A stretch of DNA of 64,000 nucleotides from Symsagittifera roscoffensis (GCF_963678635.1 NC_087070.1:22553419-22617418); one strand, 5' to 3'; shown: positions 9,771 to 20,660, numbered from the stretch's first letter. The notes: generated from the letters alone by a model not told the origin. A program made the numbers and translations.

Positions 9771-10257
9771 CTGTCAAAAAAAACAACTCTAATAGACTTG
9801 TTCTTTGTGATTCAGCTTGCATTCTTTCAAACAGTTCTGCTCAGCGTGCTAAAAAGCTTATCCTGTCAGGCAAAAAAGGAACATGAAGGTCAGTGGAAGA
9901 CCTATCGGGTTAGGTTGTAATGACAGGTCAGGTAGATTTAAGGATTTAAGTGTTAATAAGTCAAACGAATGGTTTTTTTATGAAGAATGATTTAAGCCTA
10001 GTGTATAATATCATCAAAGTCACTGAACATTAAAAAAATATCAGCCTTTAGATACGATGCATTCCTTAACTTATAGCGTTTTTATGAAAAAATAGTTTTA
10101 AGCCAAGAAAGCTTCCCTGGCACTCGCCATTTAACAATTAACGGTGATAAAAGCGATAGGAGGGAAGGCATTGGATCTAAATATGGTAAACTTTTTGAAA
10201 TTCTCTGACTTTGATAAAACTGGGCCCATAAAACGGCCGATCCCCAATCCTCATCAG

Positions 10258-10345
10258 ATAAACAAGCTTCAAAAACGCTCGAATCAATAATTTCACATGA
10301 CGGAGTTCGCTATTCCGTTGGTATTCGAGCTAACATTCCATAATT
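10258..10345 (+). pseudogene. BEL/Pao pre-RT segment
   Basis: The frame reads ASKTLESIISHDGVRYSVGI, fitting the conserved Pao stretch in which a basic/aliphatic helix is followed by a (D)GxRYxVGL block just before the reverse transcriptase. Stops occur on both sides. An identical copy lies at 26393-26480. Confidence 0.6.
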
Positions 10346-11149
10346 TCTCAGCTGAAACCTTTCAAAAAGCTGTTCGGAAAGGATCCTGACTGAGCATTTT
10401 CACAGTTAAAATTTAAGGCTATTTGAAAAAAAAGATAAACTGTTCCAAATAATTTTAATGAGATGATTACGCGCACCCCTTGCGAGTTGTTTTCAACCGA
10501 GCAACCATTAGCTATCCCAAACAAACCTGAAAAGATGAGGAGCATTTTAAACGGTTCGCGGATGTTTCTCGTTGTTTCATTGAAACTGTCAGTTTTGGTA
10601 GGGCCCGATCTGCTGCAGAACTTTTTGAGAATCATCCTCGGGTTCAGGGAGCATAAGTATGCATAAATCAATCATCGTTCAAGTGGGGGTAATTCCAGTT
10701 GACCAGCCGTCGTTGCGTTGTTTCTGAAGGACGGGTCCTTCAGTGAGACAAGCGTTTCACAGTACACTCGTCACATTTTCACTCTCGTGACTCCCCCGCT
10801 GGCGCAAATTTTGCGCTCCAGCAAATCTCGACTGATAAAAACGACATATTGCCAGCTGCTTCTTCTATCTTATAATTTTTCATTGATGAATTCCTAAATT
10901 GAGGATCCGACCGAAATACTAGCAAAAAATTTGTAAATTTAGTATGTCTAGGACGATTTAGTAACACAAAAATTGTCAGCAAAGCCCTAGATTTAGCAAA
11001 AAAATTAAATCTAGAAAACAGCAAAATTGACACCGTAAACGAAATCAATCTGGTCAGCAGTGGGATGAACATTATCAGACGAGCTTTAGGAATAGCTCAT
11101 AGAAAGGCATACAATTTTACCAATACTTGGCCGTGTAACAAAACGTTAC

Positions 11150-12275
11150 TGTTTATTCGACACCCTGGTTGACGAAATAGAACCGCATATATTGTTGACA
11201 GTTCTCATGACCTCTTTTGCTCCGTGCTTTCCTGCGTGGTCGCTACATCGTAATAAATGCAGCCAAATTTGATTTTGTTTTCTGAAAAACTTGAACAGCC
11301 CCAAAGTTAAACTGCAGGCGCTTTTTCTGGCGATCCTTTTTTGAATGGTAATAGAGGAACCGTTCACAATCAAATTCGAAAATTCATAAAGGTCAACTAG
11401 TCACATCACTGTACTGCCATGGTTAAACTAAACCAGAAAATTGCCTCTTTTGTGGCAAATCGGGTTTCCGAGATTCTTGAATCCACCGCAATTGATTAGT
11501 GCTTCCATACGTTCGGTCACGACAATCCAGCAGATGGTACTGACACCCGCCGAATAACTATTGAGGCATTCGAAGAAATTCATTGGGTGATCGGTACTAA
11601 CTTTTTGACAACTAAGGGTTGGCCTGTCAAGCCTGAATTAGAAGTTCTCATCCGTATTTTCCTCATAAGACCATGTAATGATCTGAACGCATGTGTTAAA
11701 AAAACTGATAAATCCGGTCGAGGAAATAGAATTACATGTGTTGATGACAGTTCTCATGACCTCCTTTGCTCTGTGCTTTCCTGCGTGGTCGCTACATTGT
11801 AACAAAGGCAGCGAAATTTGATTTTAATTTTTGAAAAGCTTGAATAGCGCCAAAGAAAACTCTTTAAATTCCCAAAGTTAAACTGCAGGCACTTTTTCTG
11901 ACGATCCGTCTTTGACTGGAAAAAGAGAAAACGTTCACAATCAAAATTGAAAGTACACAAGTGTAATCTCTTTGCATCACTGTACTGCCATGGTTAAACT
12001 AAACCAGGAAGTTGCCTTTTTGTGACTAATCGAATGTCCGCGATTCTTGAATCCACCGTAATTGATGAGTGGTTCCATACGTCCAGTCACGACAATCCAG
12101 CAGATGGTACTGACACCCGCCGAATAAATAGTGAAGCATTAGAAGAAATTGATTGGATGAAAGGTACTAACGTTTTGACAACTAAGTGTTGGCCTTTCAA
12201 GCCTGAATTAGAAGTTCTCTTCCGTATTTTCCTTATAGGACGACTTAAGAATCTGAACGCATGTGTTAAAAAAAT
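11150..12275 (+). repeat. Internal tandem duplication of the Pao RNase H region
   Basis: Two consecutive copies (about 11150-11700 and 11701-12275, offset 549 to 571 bp because of indels) share GACAGTTCTCATGACCTC, TTTCCTGCGTGGTCGCTACA, CTGTACTGCCATGGTTAAAC, GCAGATGGTACTGACACCCG and TTGACAACTAAG. Both encode the Pao RNase H tail, with a HDNPADGTDTRRI motif followed by a W...TNxLTTK.WP motif. The first copy has an in-frame TAG. The duplication predates the 16-kb event because both 16-kb copies carry it. Confidence 0.75.
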
Positions 12276-12879
12276 TGCACATCTAAAACCACCAAACCAC
12301 TTTTTGCCACGAAAATTTAGTTCTTTTCCGAAACTGCAAAAATTTGCTGTTATTTGCTGAGGTTCTTGTCTCATCAACTTCAAAATCGCAAAAATTGTTC
12401 GATAACAGATTCGTCCAAGTTAAAAATAGCTGAACAAAAGTTTCTGGCTCATTCAGAGTCGTTACCCATTAAAGTCAACGCACTTTAAAATAAATAATCT
12501 GTTAAGAAGTCAAGCCGATCAGTTTCTCTTTTGCCGTTTACAGGTCGCCGGCAGTCTAGTCCATTCCATTGATCTTTTTCGCCGTCTGGCGGCCGTTAAT
12601 TTTAATCTTGATAGTCTCATCTGTTTAAACAGCCGAAACCTACTTGTAATGTTGCTTCTGACAGTTTTTACTGCGTGCTGTTGTAGAACTAGAGTATTTT
12701 GTATTGGGATGCGTACCGGACTCCATTCTGTAGAATATTATTGCGTGTTACGCGCGAAAATGAATTGCAAATCAACTGCATCAACAGCACGAAAGTGAAA
12801 TGCAAATACGAAACTGAAATGCAAAATCAACTAAGCCTAAAAATCAGCTGCCCGAGCGACAGGTTTACCGTCAACTATC

Positions 12880-13745
12880 ATTCGCGAACTGTGGAGAAGA
12901 TTACGTCGTTCCGGTCCACGTAACGATTCTACGAAACTCAGAGAAATTTTGGAGCTTCTTAATCATGTGTATGGCGATACGTGACGTTCATCTCGAGACT
13001 GTTCAATCAATGGATACAGATTCCTGAGTAACGGACCTAGTCTGCTCCAATGCTCGGCGAGGAACGCATTTTGGCATCTGATTTGACAATGGTACAAAAT
13101 TCGGTGAATCGGTCATTAAGCTGAATCTGTGCTTCGAGAAATGGAACGCCCATGCACAATACACTCGCACATGAAGGCTTTTCCTGGAATTTCAATCCGT
13201 CCAGTGCTATCCATAGCGAGGAAGGATCGCACCAAAATCGACTTCTATGACACTCTCGGAAAACAAAAAATTACTGAAGAAGTCCCCATAACCACGTTTT
13301 ACTTAGTTGTGCAACCTCTAAACAACCGCCTGCTCGCATCCGTATCTTCCGGCCTGAGCAATCTCAAAGCATAAACGCCGAATCATTTCCTACTTGGACA
13401 TCGAGCAATTAACTTCCCGCTTTTACATTTCGAGCACAGTTTCAAGAATCGAAAGCGCTACGCCAGAGTGCAACCCCTCTCTAAACGCTATGGCCTCCCT
13501 TTCCTCGAGTACGTACCAACGTTCAACAAATGAGGGTAATGGTTTTCTTCTCCAGAGTTACACTTGGAAACAGGAGACTACGTTTGAAAGATTGAGGACA
13601 CTAGCCCACGAGGATTTAAACCGTTAGCGCGAGTCAAGACGTTGAACAGTAGAATTGTCGGCATAGCGCAGTCAGCCATAAAAAGAACGGCAACCGGTGA
13701 GTACAATAGTCCGATCCTGAAAAAAGCACCAGTTCTCGCTCTTTT
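12880..13745 (+). pseudogene. BEL/Pao integrase remnant
   Basis: Pieces of the integrase are readable across three frames. FDNGTKFGE at about 13082 corresponds to the second catalytic Asp in a (S/F)DNG context. WNFNPSSAIHS at about 13185 corresponds to the W-FNPPSAPH block before the catalytic Glu. Next comes NNRLLASVSSGLSNLKA, then TPNHFLLGH at 13375, the hallmark of the C-terminal domain that follows BEL/Pao integrases. A TGDYV and PRGFKPLARVKTL tail runs to about 13740. At least four stops or shifts interrupt it, so it cannot act. Confidence 0.8.
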
Positions 13746-14225
13746 GTGAGCAGAGGATGTTAACGCAAGCTAATAAACAGCTAAAAATTATTATTTTTGC
13801 AAATTATCAAATACAACTATTGGGTTAATTTAAACTAAAAACTTATTTTAAAAGTAAAAAAAATATATTTTAAGTTTCGGTTCTAAAAATGAACTAAATT
13901 ATGTAATTTTTTGTTTTTTGTTGAGACTTAAATGGTAGCCGTAGTTGTTGAATTTTGTTTCTGTACAGGTTCGACCTATAGCAAAAATTGAATTGATGAG
14001 AGCTTGTTCAAATTACCATATTCCAAGTTGCTAAAATTGAAGAAAAAAAGTTTTTTAATAAATGTTGATTTACAAAAAACTGGGTCCGAGTTTAGACTGA
14101 TTATCCAAAAAAAACTTGAATTCAAATAATTTTGGAGCCCTGTATCAAAGCAACAGCGCAGCCTTAAGTTACTTGTTATGTTTGAATAAATAAGGATGTA
14201 GCTGCTATTATTTTGTGTACCTTTT
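13746..14225. other. AT-rich spacer
   Basis: No gene or strong repeat was seen. A GGTTCGACC word at 13968 resembles a tRNA B box, but no A box at the right distance and no cloverleaf accompany it. Confidence 0.4.
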
Positions 14226-14439
14226 GGCTCTTTTCCAGTTCCCCCCTCTCAAAATACCGAATTTTATGTTTGTTTTACGTGCTATTACGGCTAAATGCGT
14301 GATGTTACCCTGTAAAGTATGAAGAACAAATTTGTTCACAATTGTCGATTTGTTCACCGCGCCGAATTTCATTGCATTATGACAACGTTAAATAAACTTT
14401 TCAAATTTGAATTTGAAAGGGGGGAACTGGAAAAGAGCC
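14226..14439. mobile_element. GGCTCTTTT-family MITE, best terminal repeats
   Basis: A 214-bp element with near-perfect inverted ends: GGCTCTTTTCCAGTTCCCCC on the left and GGGGGAACTGGAAAAGAGCC on the right, extended inward by CTCTCAAA/TTTGAAAG. The interior words CGGCTAAATGCGTGATGTT, AAATTTGTTCACAATT and ATGACAACGTTAAA recur in the neighbour at 14584. Confidence 0.8.
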
Positions 14440-14583
14440 TATCTCTTTTTTGTTTTTCTTGGATGGCTATTATTTACAGGGGGGACTACAATTGGAAAGA
14501 CTTTTTTAAAACTTTTCCTTCACCCCAAATATATGCATCAATTTTATGATGTAACCAAATATGAAGACCAAATATAATTTTCA

Positions 14584-14799
14584 GGGGCTCTTTTCGACTT
14601 TTCCCCGTTATTTTTTTTCCTTTTTCATTGTTGCTTATTTGTCAAAACGGCTAAATGCGTGATGTTGCTATATTTAGTATGAAGAAGAAATCTGTTCACA
14701 ATTAATGGTTTGTTCACCAAGCAAAATTTCACTGTATAATGACAACGTTAAAATAGTTTTCCAAACTTAAAATTCAAGTATGGGAAATGGGAAAGATAT
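14584..14799. mobile_element. GGCTCTTTT-family MITE, diverged neighbour
   Basis: It starts GGGGCTCTTTTCGACTTTTC and ends TATGGGAAATGGGAAAGATA. It shares the interior CGGCTAAATGCGTGATGTT, TCTGTTCACAATTAATGG and ATGACAACGTTAAA with the element at 14226. The terminal repeats have decayed. Confidence 0.6.
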
Positions 14800-14921
14800 T
14801 TTCATGGCTTAATTAGTCCGCACGCCAATTTTTGTAACAATCAGACAATGTGAACAGAAAAAAAAAGATAAGTAAAATTTCGTGGTGAGGTGAGCCGAGA
14901 TTTAAGATAATGAAGTCATTT

Positions 14922-15164
14922 TCAGATCTCTTCTAGAAGCGGAGAAGACTCATTTGCCAAACTAGATCGCATTCCTAAAATAATTCCCATGTAATTCTTT
15001 CCTTGGATGAGGTAGAACCTCTCTTGACAATTCAGACATACGAAGATGAGGATAATCTGCACTGCATAGACGAAGAAAAGAGCAGAACAGGTCAGACAGC
15101 CACTGTTACACATTATGCTCACCAAAGGCCAAGTTAGGTCAAAGGCCAATTTCTTCAAGGTCAC
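14922..15164 (-). CDS. Candidate C-terminal exon of a membrane protein
   Basis: An open minus-strand frame ends in SSPLLEEI and a stop at 14922. It contains one strong hydrophobic span (CSALFFVYAVQIILIFVCL) preceded by cysteines (MCNSGCLTC) and followed by a polar tail. GC content and residue mix are gene-like compared with the AT-rich surroundings. A stop lies just before the frame on the 5' side, so an acceptor such as CCTGAG at about 15166 or TTGAAG at about 15155 must start the exon. No upstream exon was identified with certainty. A second identical copy is at 31057-31299. It may be one exon of a multi-span protein like the candidate at 3.5-6 kb; no family is assigned. Confidence 0.35.
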   Translation of the reverse strand: MTLKKLAFDLTWPLVSIMCNSGCLTCSALFFVYAVQIILIFVCLNCQERFYLIQGKNYMGIILGMRSSLANESSPLLEEI

Positions 15165-15811
15165 TCAGGATTACCGCACTGCTCTTCAAGGGAAGAAGAT
15201 GACATAAGAAAAGATAATGCTATCTATATTAATACCGTTCGAAAACCGGCCAAGTATAATAGTCATATAATAGTCTGTTGTAAAATGAAACAGTGATGCG
15301 AGTGTTCTTAGTTTTTATTCACTTTTTATATTTGGTCCCGCGGAGTTTGGCTGTTTTCCACGAAACGAAAAAGAATTTAATGTTCTGTTTAAAAATGAGT
15401 TTATTAAAATTTCAATGATTCAAACTTTTGTTCAAACTTTTGAAAAATTTGATTTAAACACAAGGTCGCATCACTGAGAATATGAAATAAGTATTACAAA
15501 TTGTTGGTTATAATCGAAGTTTTGCAGTGAACTACTTTCTAGTCATGCTTAGAAGCACGTGTAATGTCAGTATGAAGAGAAAAAAATTGTTTCCCTAATA
15601 TCAGGCAGCGGCTCTTTTCCAGTTTCTCACCCCCTGGTAAAATTACATTAGGCTGTTCAAAAATTGTTCACACGGCATTTTGCATCAAAGGGGGGATCTT
15701 TTTCGGAAAATGTTTGTTTGCGTCCAAAGTTAGATTTGCGGTTAAAAAAAAAATTTGGAGCAAGTTTTCAAAATTACTACAAAAATTTTTCTGTGTCGTA
15801 TATGGAAACTG

Positions 15812-16016
15812 GGCTCTTTTTCCTTTCCCCCCCCCACCTCACATATACACCAATTTTATGTTGTAACGAGGAGTTTTACAAGGTTGAGTATGGAGACCAA
15901 ATATGTTTGTCATAGCCTAATTAGTCCGCATACCAATTATTGTAACAATCCGATCATGTGAACAAAATTTTACTAATAAAATTTCGCTGGTGGGGAGGGG
16001 AAAAGGAAAAAGAGCC
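15812..16016. mobile_element. GGCTCTTTT-family MITE with variable poly-C tract
   Basis: The left end GGCTCTTTTTCCTTTCC and right end GGGGAAAAGGAAAAAGAGCC are inverted. The C tract after the left end is 9 in this copy and 12 in the duplicate, which explains part of the offset between the 16-kb copies. The interior words ATAGCCTAATTAGTCCGCA and TTGTAACAATC(C)GA also occur at 14810-14850. Confidence 0.7.
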
Positions 16017-16499
16017 GGAAAATGTATGGTAAGCATTTTTTTAAAAACAAAAAATTTCAAATCAGTTTTTTTGTCTGTTCAACTGTTCTCAAAAAGCCGC
16101 AGTAATGGTTTAATTTTTTTTCTATTGTTTTTCGAAAATGTATGAAAATTGTATGACAAGCATTTTCTCCATACACATGATGTATGGAATTGTATGATAA
16201 GCAGTTTCGTTGTATGGAGGTCAACCCGGGTATAGCTTCAGAAAATCTGGCCGAACTTACAACGATTTATTCACAGGTATAGGACCAACATGCGAGTTGA
16301 TTGGCTCTTCGAGGAAAATTGCTGCCGTGCTTTAAGAGAGATACATGCAATTTTTTAAAATATTTTTTTTGGCTCGGTAATGATGCCTCAGTGTCAAGTA
16401 ACGAGCTCGGAACACAGTGGACCTCGAGCATCCGATCTTTCGAGTGACACGCGGAGATTTCACCACTTCGCCATATATGAAAGTCTATTTTTATGCATT

Positions 16500-16640
16500 T
16501 TAAAAACTGCATCAAAACGTGTCAGCGTGAACAGGTGAACAAATTTTTACAAAAATTCTTACATCCAAAATGCTGTGTTAACAATTTTGAACAGTTTTTT
16601 TGCAATTTTACGAGGTAGTGGGAAACTGGAGAAGAGCCGG
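16500..16640 (-). repeat. Inverted partial copy of the MITE at 17916
   Basis: Words such as CGTGTCAGCGTGAACAGGTG, CAATTTTGAACAG and GTGGGAAACTGGAGAAGAGC read as the reverse complement of the left part of the element at 17916-18130. The two could pair to form a long hairpin spanning the 0.93-kb inverted-repeat element between them. Confidence 0.5.
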
Positions 16641-16803
16641 CCCTTCACCACAACTACTCACAGATCTTTTCCATTTTCCAAGATCAAATTTGTTTGCCAT
16701 GGCTTATTTAGTCCGTCTGCCAAATCTTATAAGACTCCGGCAATGCGAGCAGAAAAATTAGTTTACAAAAATTGACAGGAGGCGGGGAAAAGCAAAAAGA
16801 GCC
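16639..16803. mobile_element. GGCTCTTTT-family MITE, short diverged copy
   Basis: It runs from GGCCCTTCACCACA to GGGGAAAAGCAAAAAGAGCC and has the family interior word CATGGCTTATTTAGTCCG. The left end is degraded where it meets the inverted copy at 16500-16640. Confidence 0.5.
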
Positions 16804-16952
16804 CCACTTCCAGCTTAAACACTTTCTAGGGCTTTTCATTTTTTCATGCTGATGTGGCTAAAAGCGACAAATTTTATAGTTTTAATTCAATTATTGCTCA
16901 CAGTGACATGACGATCATTTTTTGACCAATCTTTTCGCTATTTTCCAGTCCT

Positions 16953-17880
16953 ACCCGCACCGGAGTTCCATTGATAATAATCGACTATAATGGAACAATA
17001 CTGTCTAAAATGTTTTCATTATAATCCACTATTGTGGCAAATTTAGCCCACGAAATCGAAATCGATTATATTGTCATTATAATCGATAATTTTGTAAAAA
17101 TACAAGCCATTAAAATCCATTCTATTGGATCATAATCCATTTAAAATTCATTATAATAGATTATTACCCATTTAAAATCCATTATAATCGGTTATAACGG
17201 ATTATAATCTATACAACTTTTTTGCAAAATCATTTGCAAAACATGGAACATTTCTGCGTTACTCACGGCCTAATCGCAATCTAAACCTAATCGAATTCAC
17301 CACCTCCCCTTTTTGCACCCCATCCGCGTTTGCCCAAAATCCCCTCCCCCCACTCCCCTACGTTTATCCTTACAGCACACCCATGTTTGCTGAAGTTTAT
17401 CAACACCCTCCCCCCCCCCCCCCAAGTTAAAGTCACCCCAGTTTGTTTAACATTTCCAACGGCGACGGAGGAGGGAGTATACTCAATGGAAAACGGAGGG
17501 GGGATGGGGGTAAACGCGGTATATAAGACAAAAATTATAAAAATTTAAAAGTGAAATGTAACATTTTTTGAAACCTAATAAAGCAACTGCACTAAGCAGG
17601 AAATGCGATAAATTTGAAAAAACTTCATGACTAACCTCTCGAAAAAATCCATTATAAATTATTATAACCGATTATAAGCGATTCTATTAGCACAAAAATA
17701 TACGAAATATAGTCCAATTTTAATGGATTGTAATCGATTATAATTGATTATATTGATATAATAAATAGTGGATTGTAATCAATTTTCAATCGATTATAAT
17801 CGATTATTATCGAAATTTATTGAGACAGACCACGAAAATTCAATATAATCGATTATTATCCATGGAACTCCGGTGCGGGT
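16953..17880. mobile_element. 0.93-kb terminal-inverted-repeat (foldback) element rich in ATTATAATC words
   Basis: The left end ACCCGCACCGGAGTTCCATT is inverted at the right end as ATGGAACTCCGGTGCGGGT, and pairing continues inward through GATAATAATCGA(C/T)TATA. Between them are arrays of near-palindromic words (ATTATAATCGATTATAATGG and variants) on both sides of a GC-richer centre (about 17290-17520), which has its own C-run/G-run inverted pairing. No clear target duplication was seen and there is no transposase. The second copy is at 33091-34016. The frame 17330-17548 exists only here because the C-run differs between copies, so it is rejected as a gene. Confidence 0.7.
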
Positions 17881-17915
17881 GCGTTTCAATGTTTTCCTAA
17901 ACTCGATTTGAAAAG

Positions 17916-18130
17916 GGCTCTTTTCCAGTTTCCCCCTCCCCTCGTAAAATTTCAAAATAAAGTTGTTCAAAAACTGTTCACACGGCATTTTGCATGTAAG
18001 AAAGGTTGTGATAATTTGTTCACCTGTTCACACTGACACGTTTTACTGCAGTTTCAAACGTGAAAAGTCATTTTAAATAAGTTTTCATATAATAAATTTC
18101 CGAAAAAATCAAGGGGGGAGGAACTGGAAA
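17916..18130. mobile_element. GGCTCTTTT-family MITE abutting the foldback element
   Basis: It starts GGCTCTTTTCCAGTTTCCCC and ends with AAGGGGGGAGGAACTGGAAA, after which the right terminus is cut short. The interior holds TTGTTCAAAAACTGTTCACA and CGGCATTTTGCATG, also present at 15650-15685. Confidence 0.55.
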
Positions 18131-19120
18131 TTTTATGATATTTTAAGTACACAGATATTTATGATATTTTTTATTTAAACTTTTCCGTGAAGATTTCTTA
18201 AATAATCAAACTGGTAAATTTGCAAAAAAAGAGCTGAAAACTGAAAAAAAGCAAAAACAGTTTGTGTAGTTTTGTTTTATGAAAAAAGCCATTGAATGGT
18301 TGAGTCTACTAAGCTATTAATATCTAATAACGAAGTTAAAATATAGGGGTTCTAAAGATTGGAGATCGGCTCTAAATGAAGTAAAAAAAAAACTTGTTTT
18401 AACCATATCACATATAGTTTGAAAAACAAAAAATAGAGCTCAGTTTTTCTGCATATTGAATCAATTTCAAAAACTTATTTGTTGAATCCGAACACAGCAG
18501 AAAAGGCTTTAGTATGATACCGCACTTCATCTCTGCGAGCTTTTTTTCTGGACAAAATCGCCTACGCTATAATTTCTTCTCAACCCTAGGGATTGGTGGA
18601 GGTTGAAGAAGTCGCAACATTGAAAATAGGCCTCGACTGACACTTAAGTCGATAATAAATGCTATCTACATCTTAGTTCCATACCTAGAGACTGGTCGGA
18701 ACAAAACCTAAGTGGTTGGCATGAGTTCAGACAGGATACAACTGTTAATAAAAAACTATTACTATTCATATTCTAGATGAAAAGACACAAAAATAGGTTT
18801 TCAAATCTTCAAAATATGTTGGTTTGTTTGATTAGATTTGCAACAAAGTGCCTTAATTGTTTTTATTTGAAACAATTTTAGCAGGTTTCCGCCAAATCAA
18901 ACATTGGCAACTCAACAAATTAAAGGCTAAAAAATTAAAAGGGCAAAAACAAGGCTCAAAGTATAATTTTCAAAGATAAATCAGATTTTATTATGTAAAT
19001 ATATTTTTCGCTTACATTGAAAAAAAACCGAAATTTTTGAAAAACTAAAAAAAAACCTGAGATGATCAAAATCAACGAGATAACACGAAAAAAACTAATT
19101 TCTGAAAACTATCACACAAG
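18131..19120. other. AT-rich spacer, nothing recognised
   Basis: No coding pattern was seen. A somewhat GC-richer stretch at 18480-18760 has no reading frame above background and no RNA fold that could be recognised by eye. Confidence 0.4.
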
Positions 19121-20660
19121 AATAAAGCTCACAAGAAATGTGAATGTCAACTAGAGTGTCAAAGAAACAGCGAGGAAGGGCGAGAAAAGATATGAAGCTC
19201 ACAAAAGATATGTATGTCAGCTGGAGTGTCAAAGAAAAAGTGAGGAAAGACCAGAAAGTATTTTAAGCTCGCAAAAGATTCTTAAATCCAGGGGCGGATC
19301 TAGGATTTTCTCGAGGGGGGGGGAGGAATTTTATCGACCAAATTGGTTTTGCGAGCTCTGCAAAGCACTAAAAAAACCTTAATTTCGCCAAAATGTCTGC
19401 GCGGCAGTCAAAATTCTAAAAAAAACTTCTTTTTGAAAATTCTGAAAATTGTCTTCTTGAGAATTATTTACCAAAAAACCGCGTTTTTTCGGCGCGCACT
19501 CGCCCTCATAAATTAGTAAAGATTGGCGCCCAAGGTGCTTTAAGAAAAATTTTAAGGTCCGTCAGCCAAAGTTGGATATCTCAAAATAGTTCAAACGGGG
19601 GACCCTTTGGGTCGGCAGAGGGTCGAATCCCTGAGGGCGGGGGGATCTGCCCAAACGCCACCCCCCTAAATCTGCCCCCAATTGTCAAGTGGTGTCAAAA
19701 AACAGAGAGGATATACTAGAAAAAGATATGAAGCTCACAAAGGATATATTGTCAACTGGAGTGCAAAAGACACAGTAAGGAAGGACCATAAAGGACATTT
19801 AGCTCACAAAATATACGTATGTCAACTGGAGTGTCAAAAAAAACAGAGAGGATATGCCAGAAAAGATATGAACCTCACAAAAGATGCGAATGTCAACTGG
19901 AGTGCCAAAGAAGCAACGAGGGAAGGCAAGAAAAGATATGAAGCTCACAAAAGCTATGAATGACCCTGGAGTGATAGATAAACAGCGAGGAAAGACGAGA
20001 AAGGATATGAAGATCACAAAAGATATGTTAGCCAACTAGAGTGTCAAAACACAGAGAGGAAATGCGAGAAGATATATGAAGCTCACAAAAAATATGAATG
20101 CTAACGAGTTGCAAAGAAGCAGCAAAGAATGGCAAGAAAAGATATGGAGCTCACAAAAGATATGTTTGTCAAATAGAGTGTCAAAAAATAAAGATGAAAG
20201 GCCAGAAAGTATGTTTAGCTCACAAAAAATATGTATGTCAACTAGAGAAATAAAGAAAACGAGAGGAAATGCCAGAAAAGATATGAAGGTCACAAAAGGT
20301 TTGAAGGTCCCGGGAGTAGTAAAGAAACAGCGAGGGAAGGCGAGAAAAGATATGAAGCCCACAACAGGTATGTTTGTCAACAGGAGTGTCAAAATAACAA
20401 CGAGAAAAGACCAGAAAGGATCTTTAGTTCACATAGATATGCATGTCAACTGTAGTGTCAAAGAAACAGAGAGAAAATGCCAGAAAAGATATGGAGCTCA
20501 CAAAATATTTGATTGAAAGCGAGTTTGAAAGAAGCAGAGAAGAAGAGCAAGAAAAGTAATGGAGATCAGAAAACATATGTATGTCAACTGGAATGTCAAA
20601 AAAACAACGAGCAAAGGCCATGGAGGCTCTTAAAAGATCTGTATGTCAACTGAAGTGAGT
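19121..20660. repeat. 70-bp minisatellite, about 16 units (copy 1)
   Basis: The unit is roughly AAGCTCACAAAAGATATG, TATGTCAACTGGAGTGTCAA, AGAAACAGCGAGGAAAG, GCCAGAAAAGATATG. GCTCACA landmarks fall at 19127, 19197, 19267, then 19733, 19802, about 19873, 19943, 20012 and 20081, a period of 69-71 bp. Units differ by 10-25 percent. A hAT-like MITE splits the array at 19289-19680. Long apparent reading frames on both strands (19682-19963, 20076-20516, minus 19799-20035, 20036-20392) follow from a stop-poor unit whose length is not a multiple of three, and are not called genes. Confidence 0.85.
19289..19680 (+). mobile_element. hAT-like MITE inserted in the 70-bp array
   Basis: It starts CAGGGGCGGATCTAGGATTT and ends CTAAATCTGCCCCCA, with the family internals CTCGAGGGG, GGTCGGCAGAGGGTCGAATC and CCCTGAGGGCGG. 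It interrupts a minisatellite unit between AAAAGATTCTTAAATC and ATTGTCAAGTGG. The target duplication is no longer recognisable. The copy at 35425-35816 is identical as far as seen. Confidence 0.75.

Larger units (their letters stand above)
8600..13745 (+). pseudogene. BEL/Pao retrotransposon relic (whole, left copy)
   Basis: Plus-strand pieces of a BEL/Pao polyprotein occur in the correct order, split by stops and frameshifts: a gag piece (about 8860-9060), cysteine-rich gag remnants (9439-9770), a pre-RT piece (10258-10345), RNase H tails (11430-11640 and 12020-12270) and integrase (12880-13745). Most of the reverse transcriptase core is not recognisable. No LTRs were identified. The 16-kb duplicated block starts inside this relic at 9703, so only this left copy keeps the gag end. 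It is an old, dead element. Confidence 0.75.

Noticed and set aside
13925-13985. Possible tRNA suggested by GGTTCGACC
   Set aside because: No acceptor stem or proper A box can be formed around it.
17330-17548. 72-codon frame in the foldback element
   Set aside because: It exists in only one of the two otherwise identical copies because it depends on a C-homopolymer length, and it lies in low-complexity repeat DNA.
19682-20516. Long lysine-rich reading frames in the 70-bp minisatellite, and hydrophobic ones on the opposite strand
   Set aside because: They follow from translating a stop-poor tandem repeat. Both strands are open, and unit indels shift the frame without selection to keep it.
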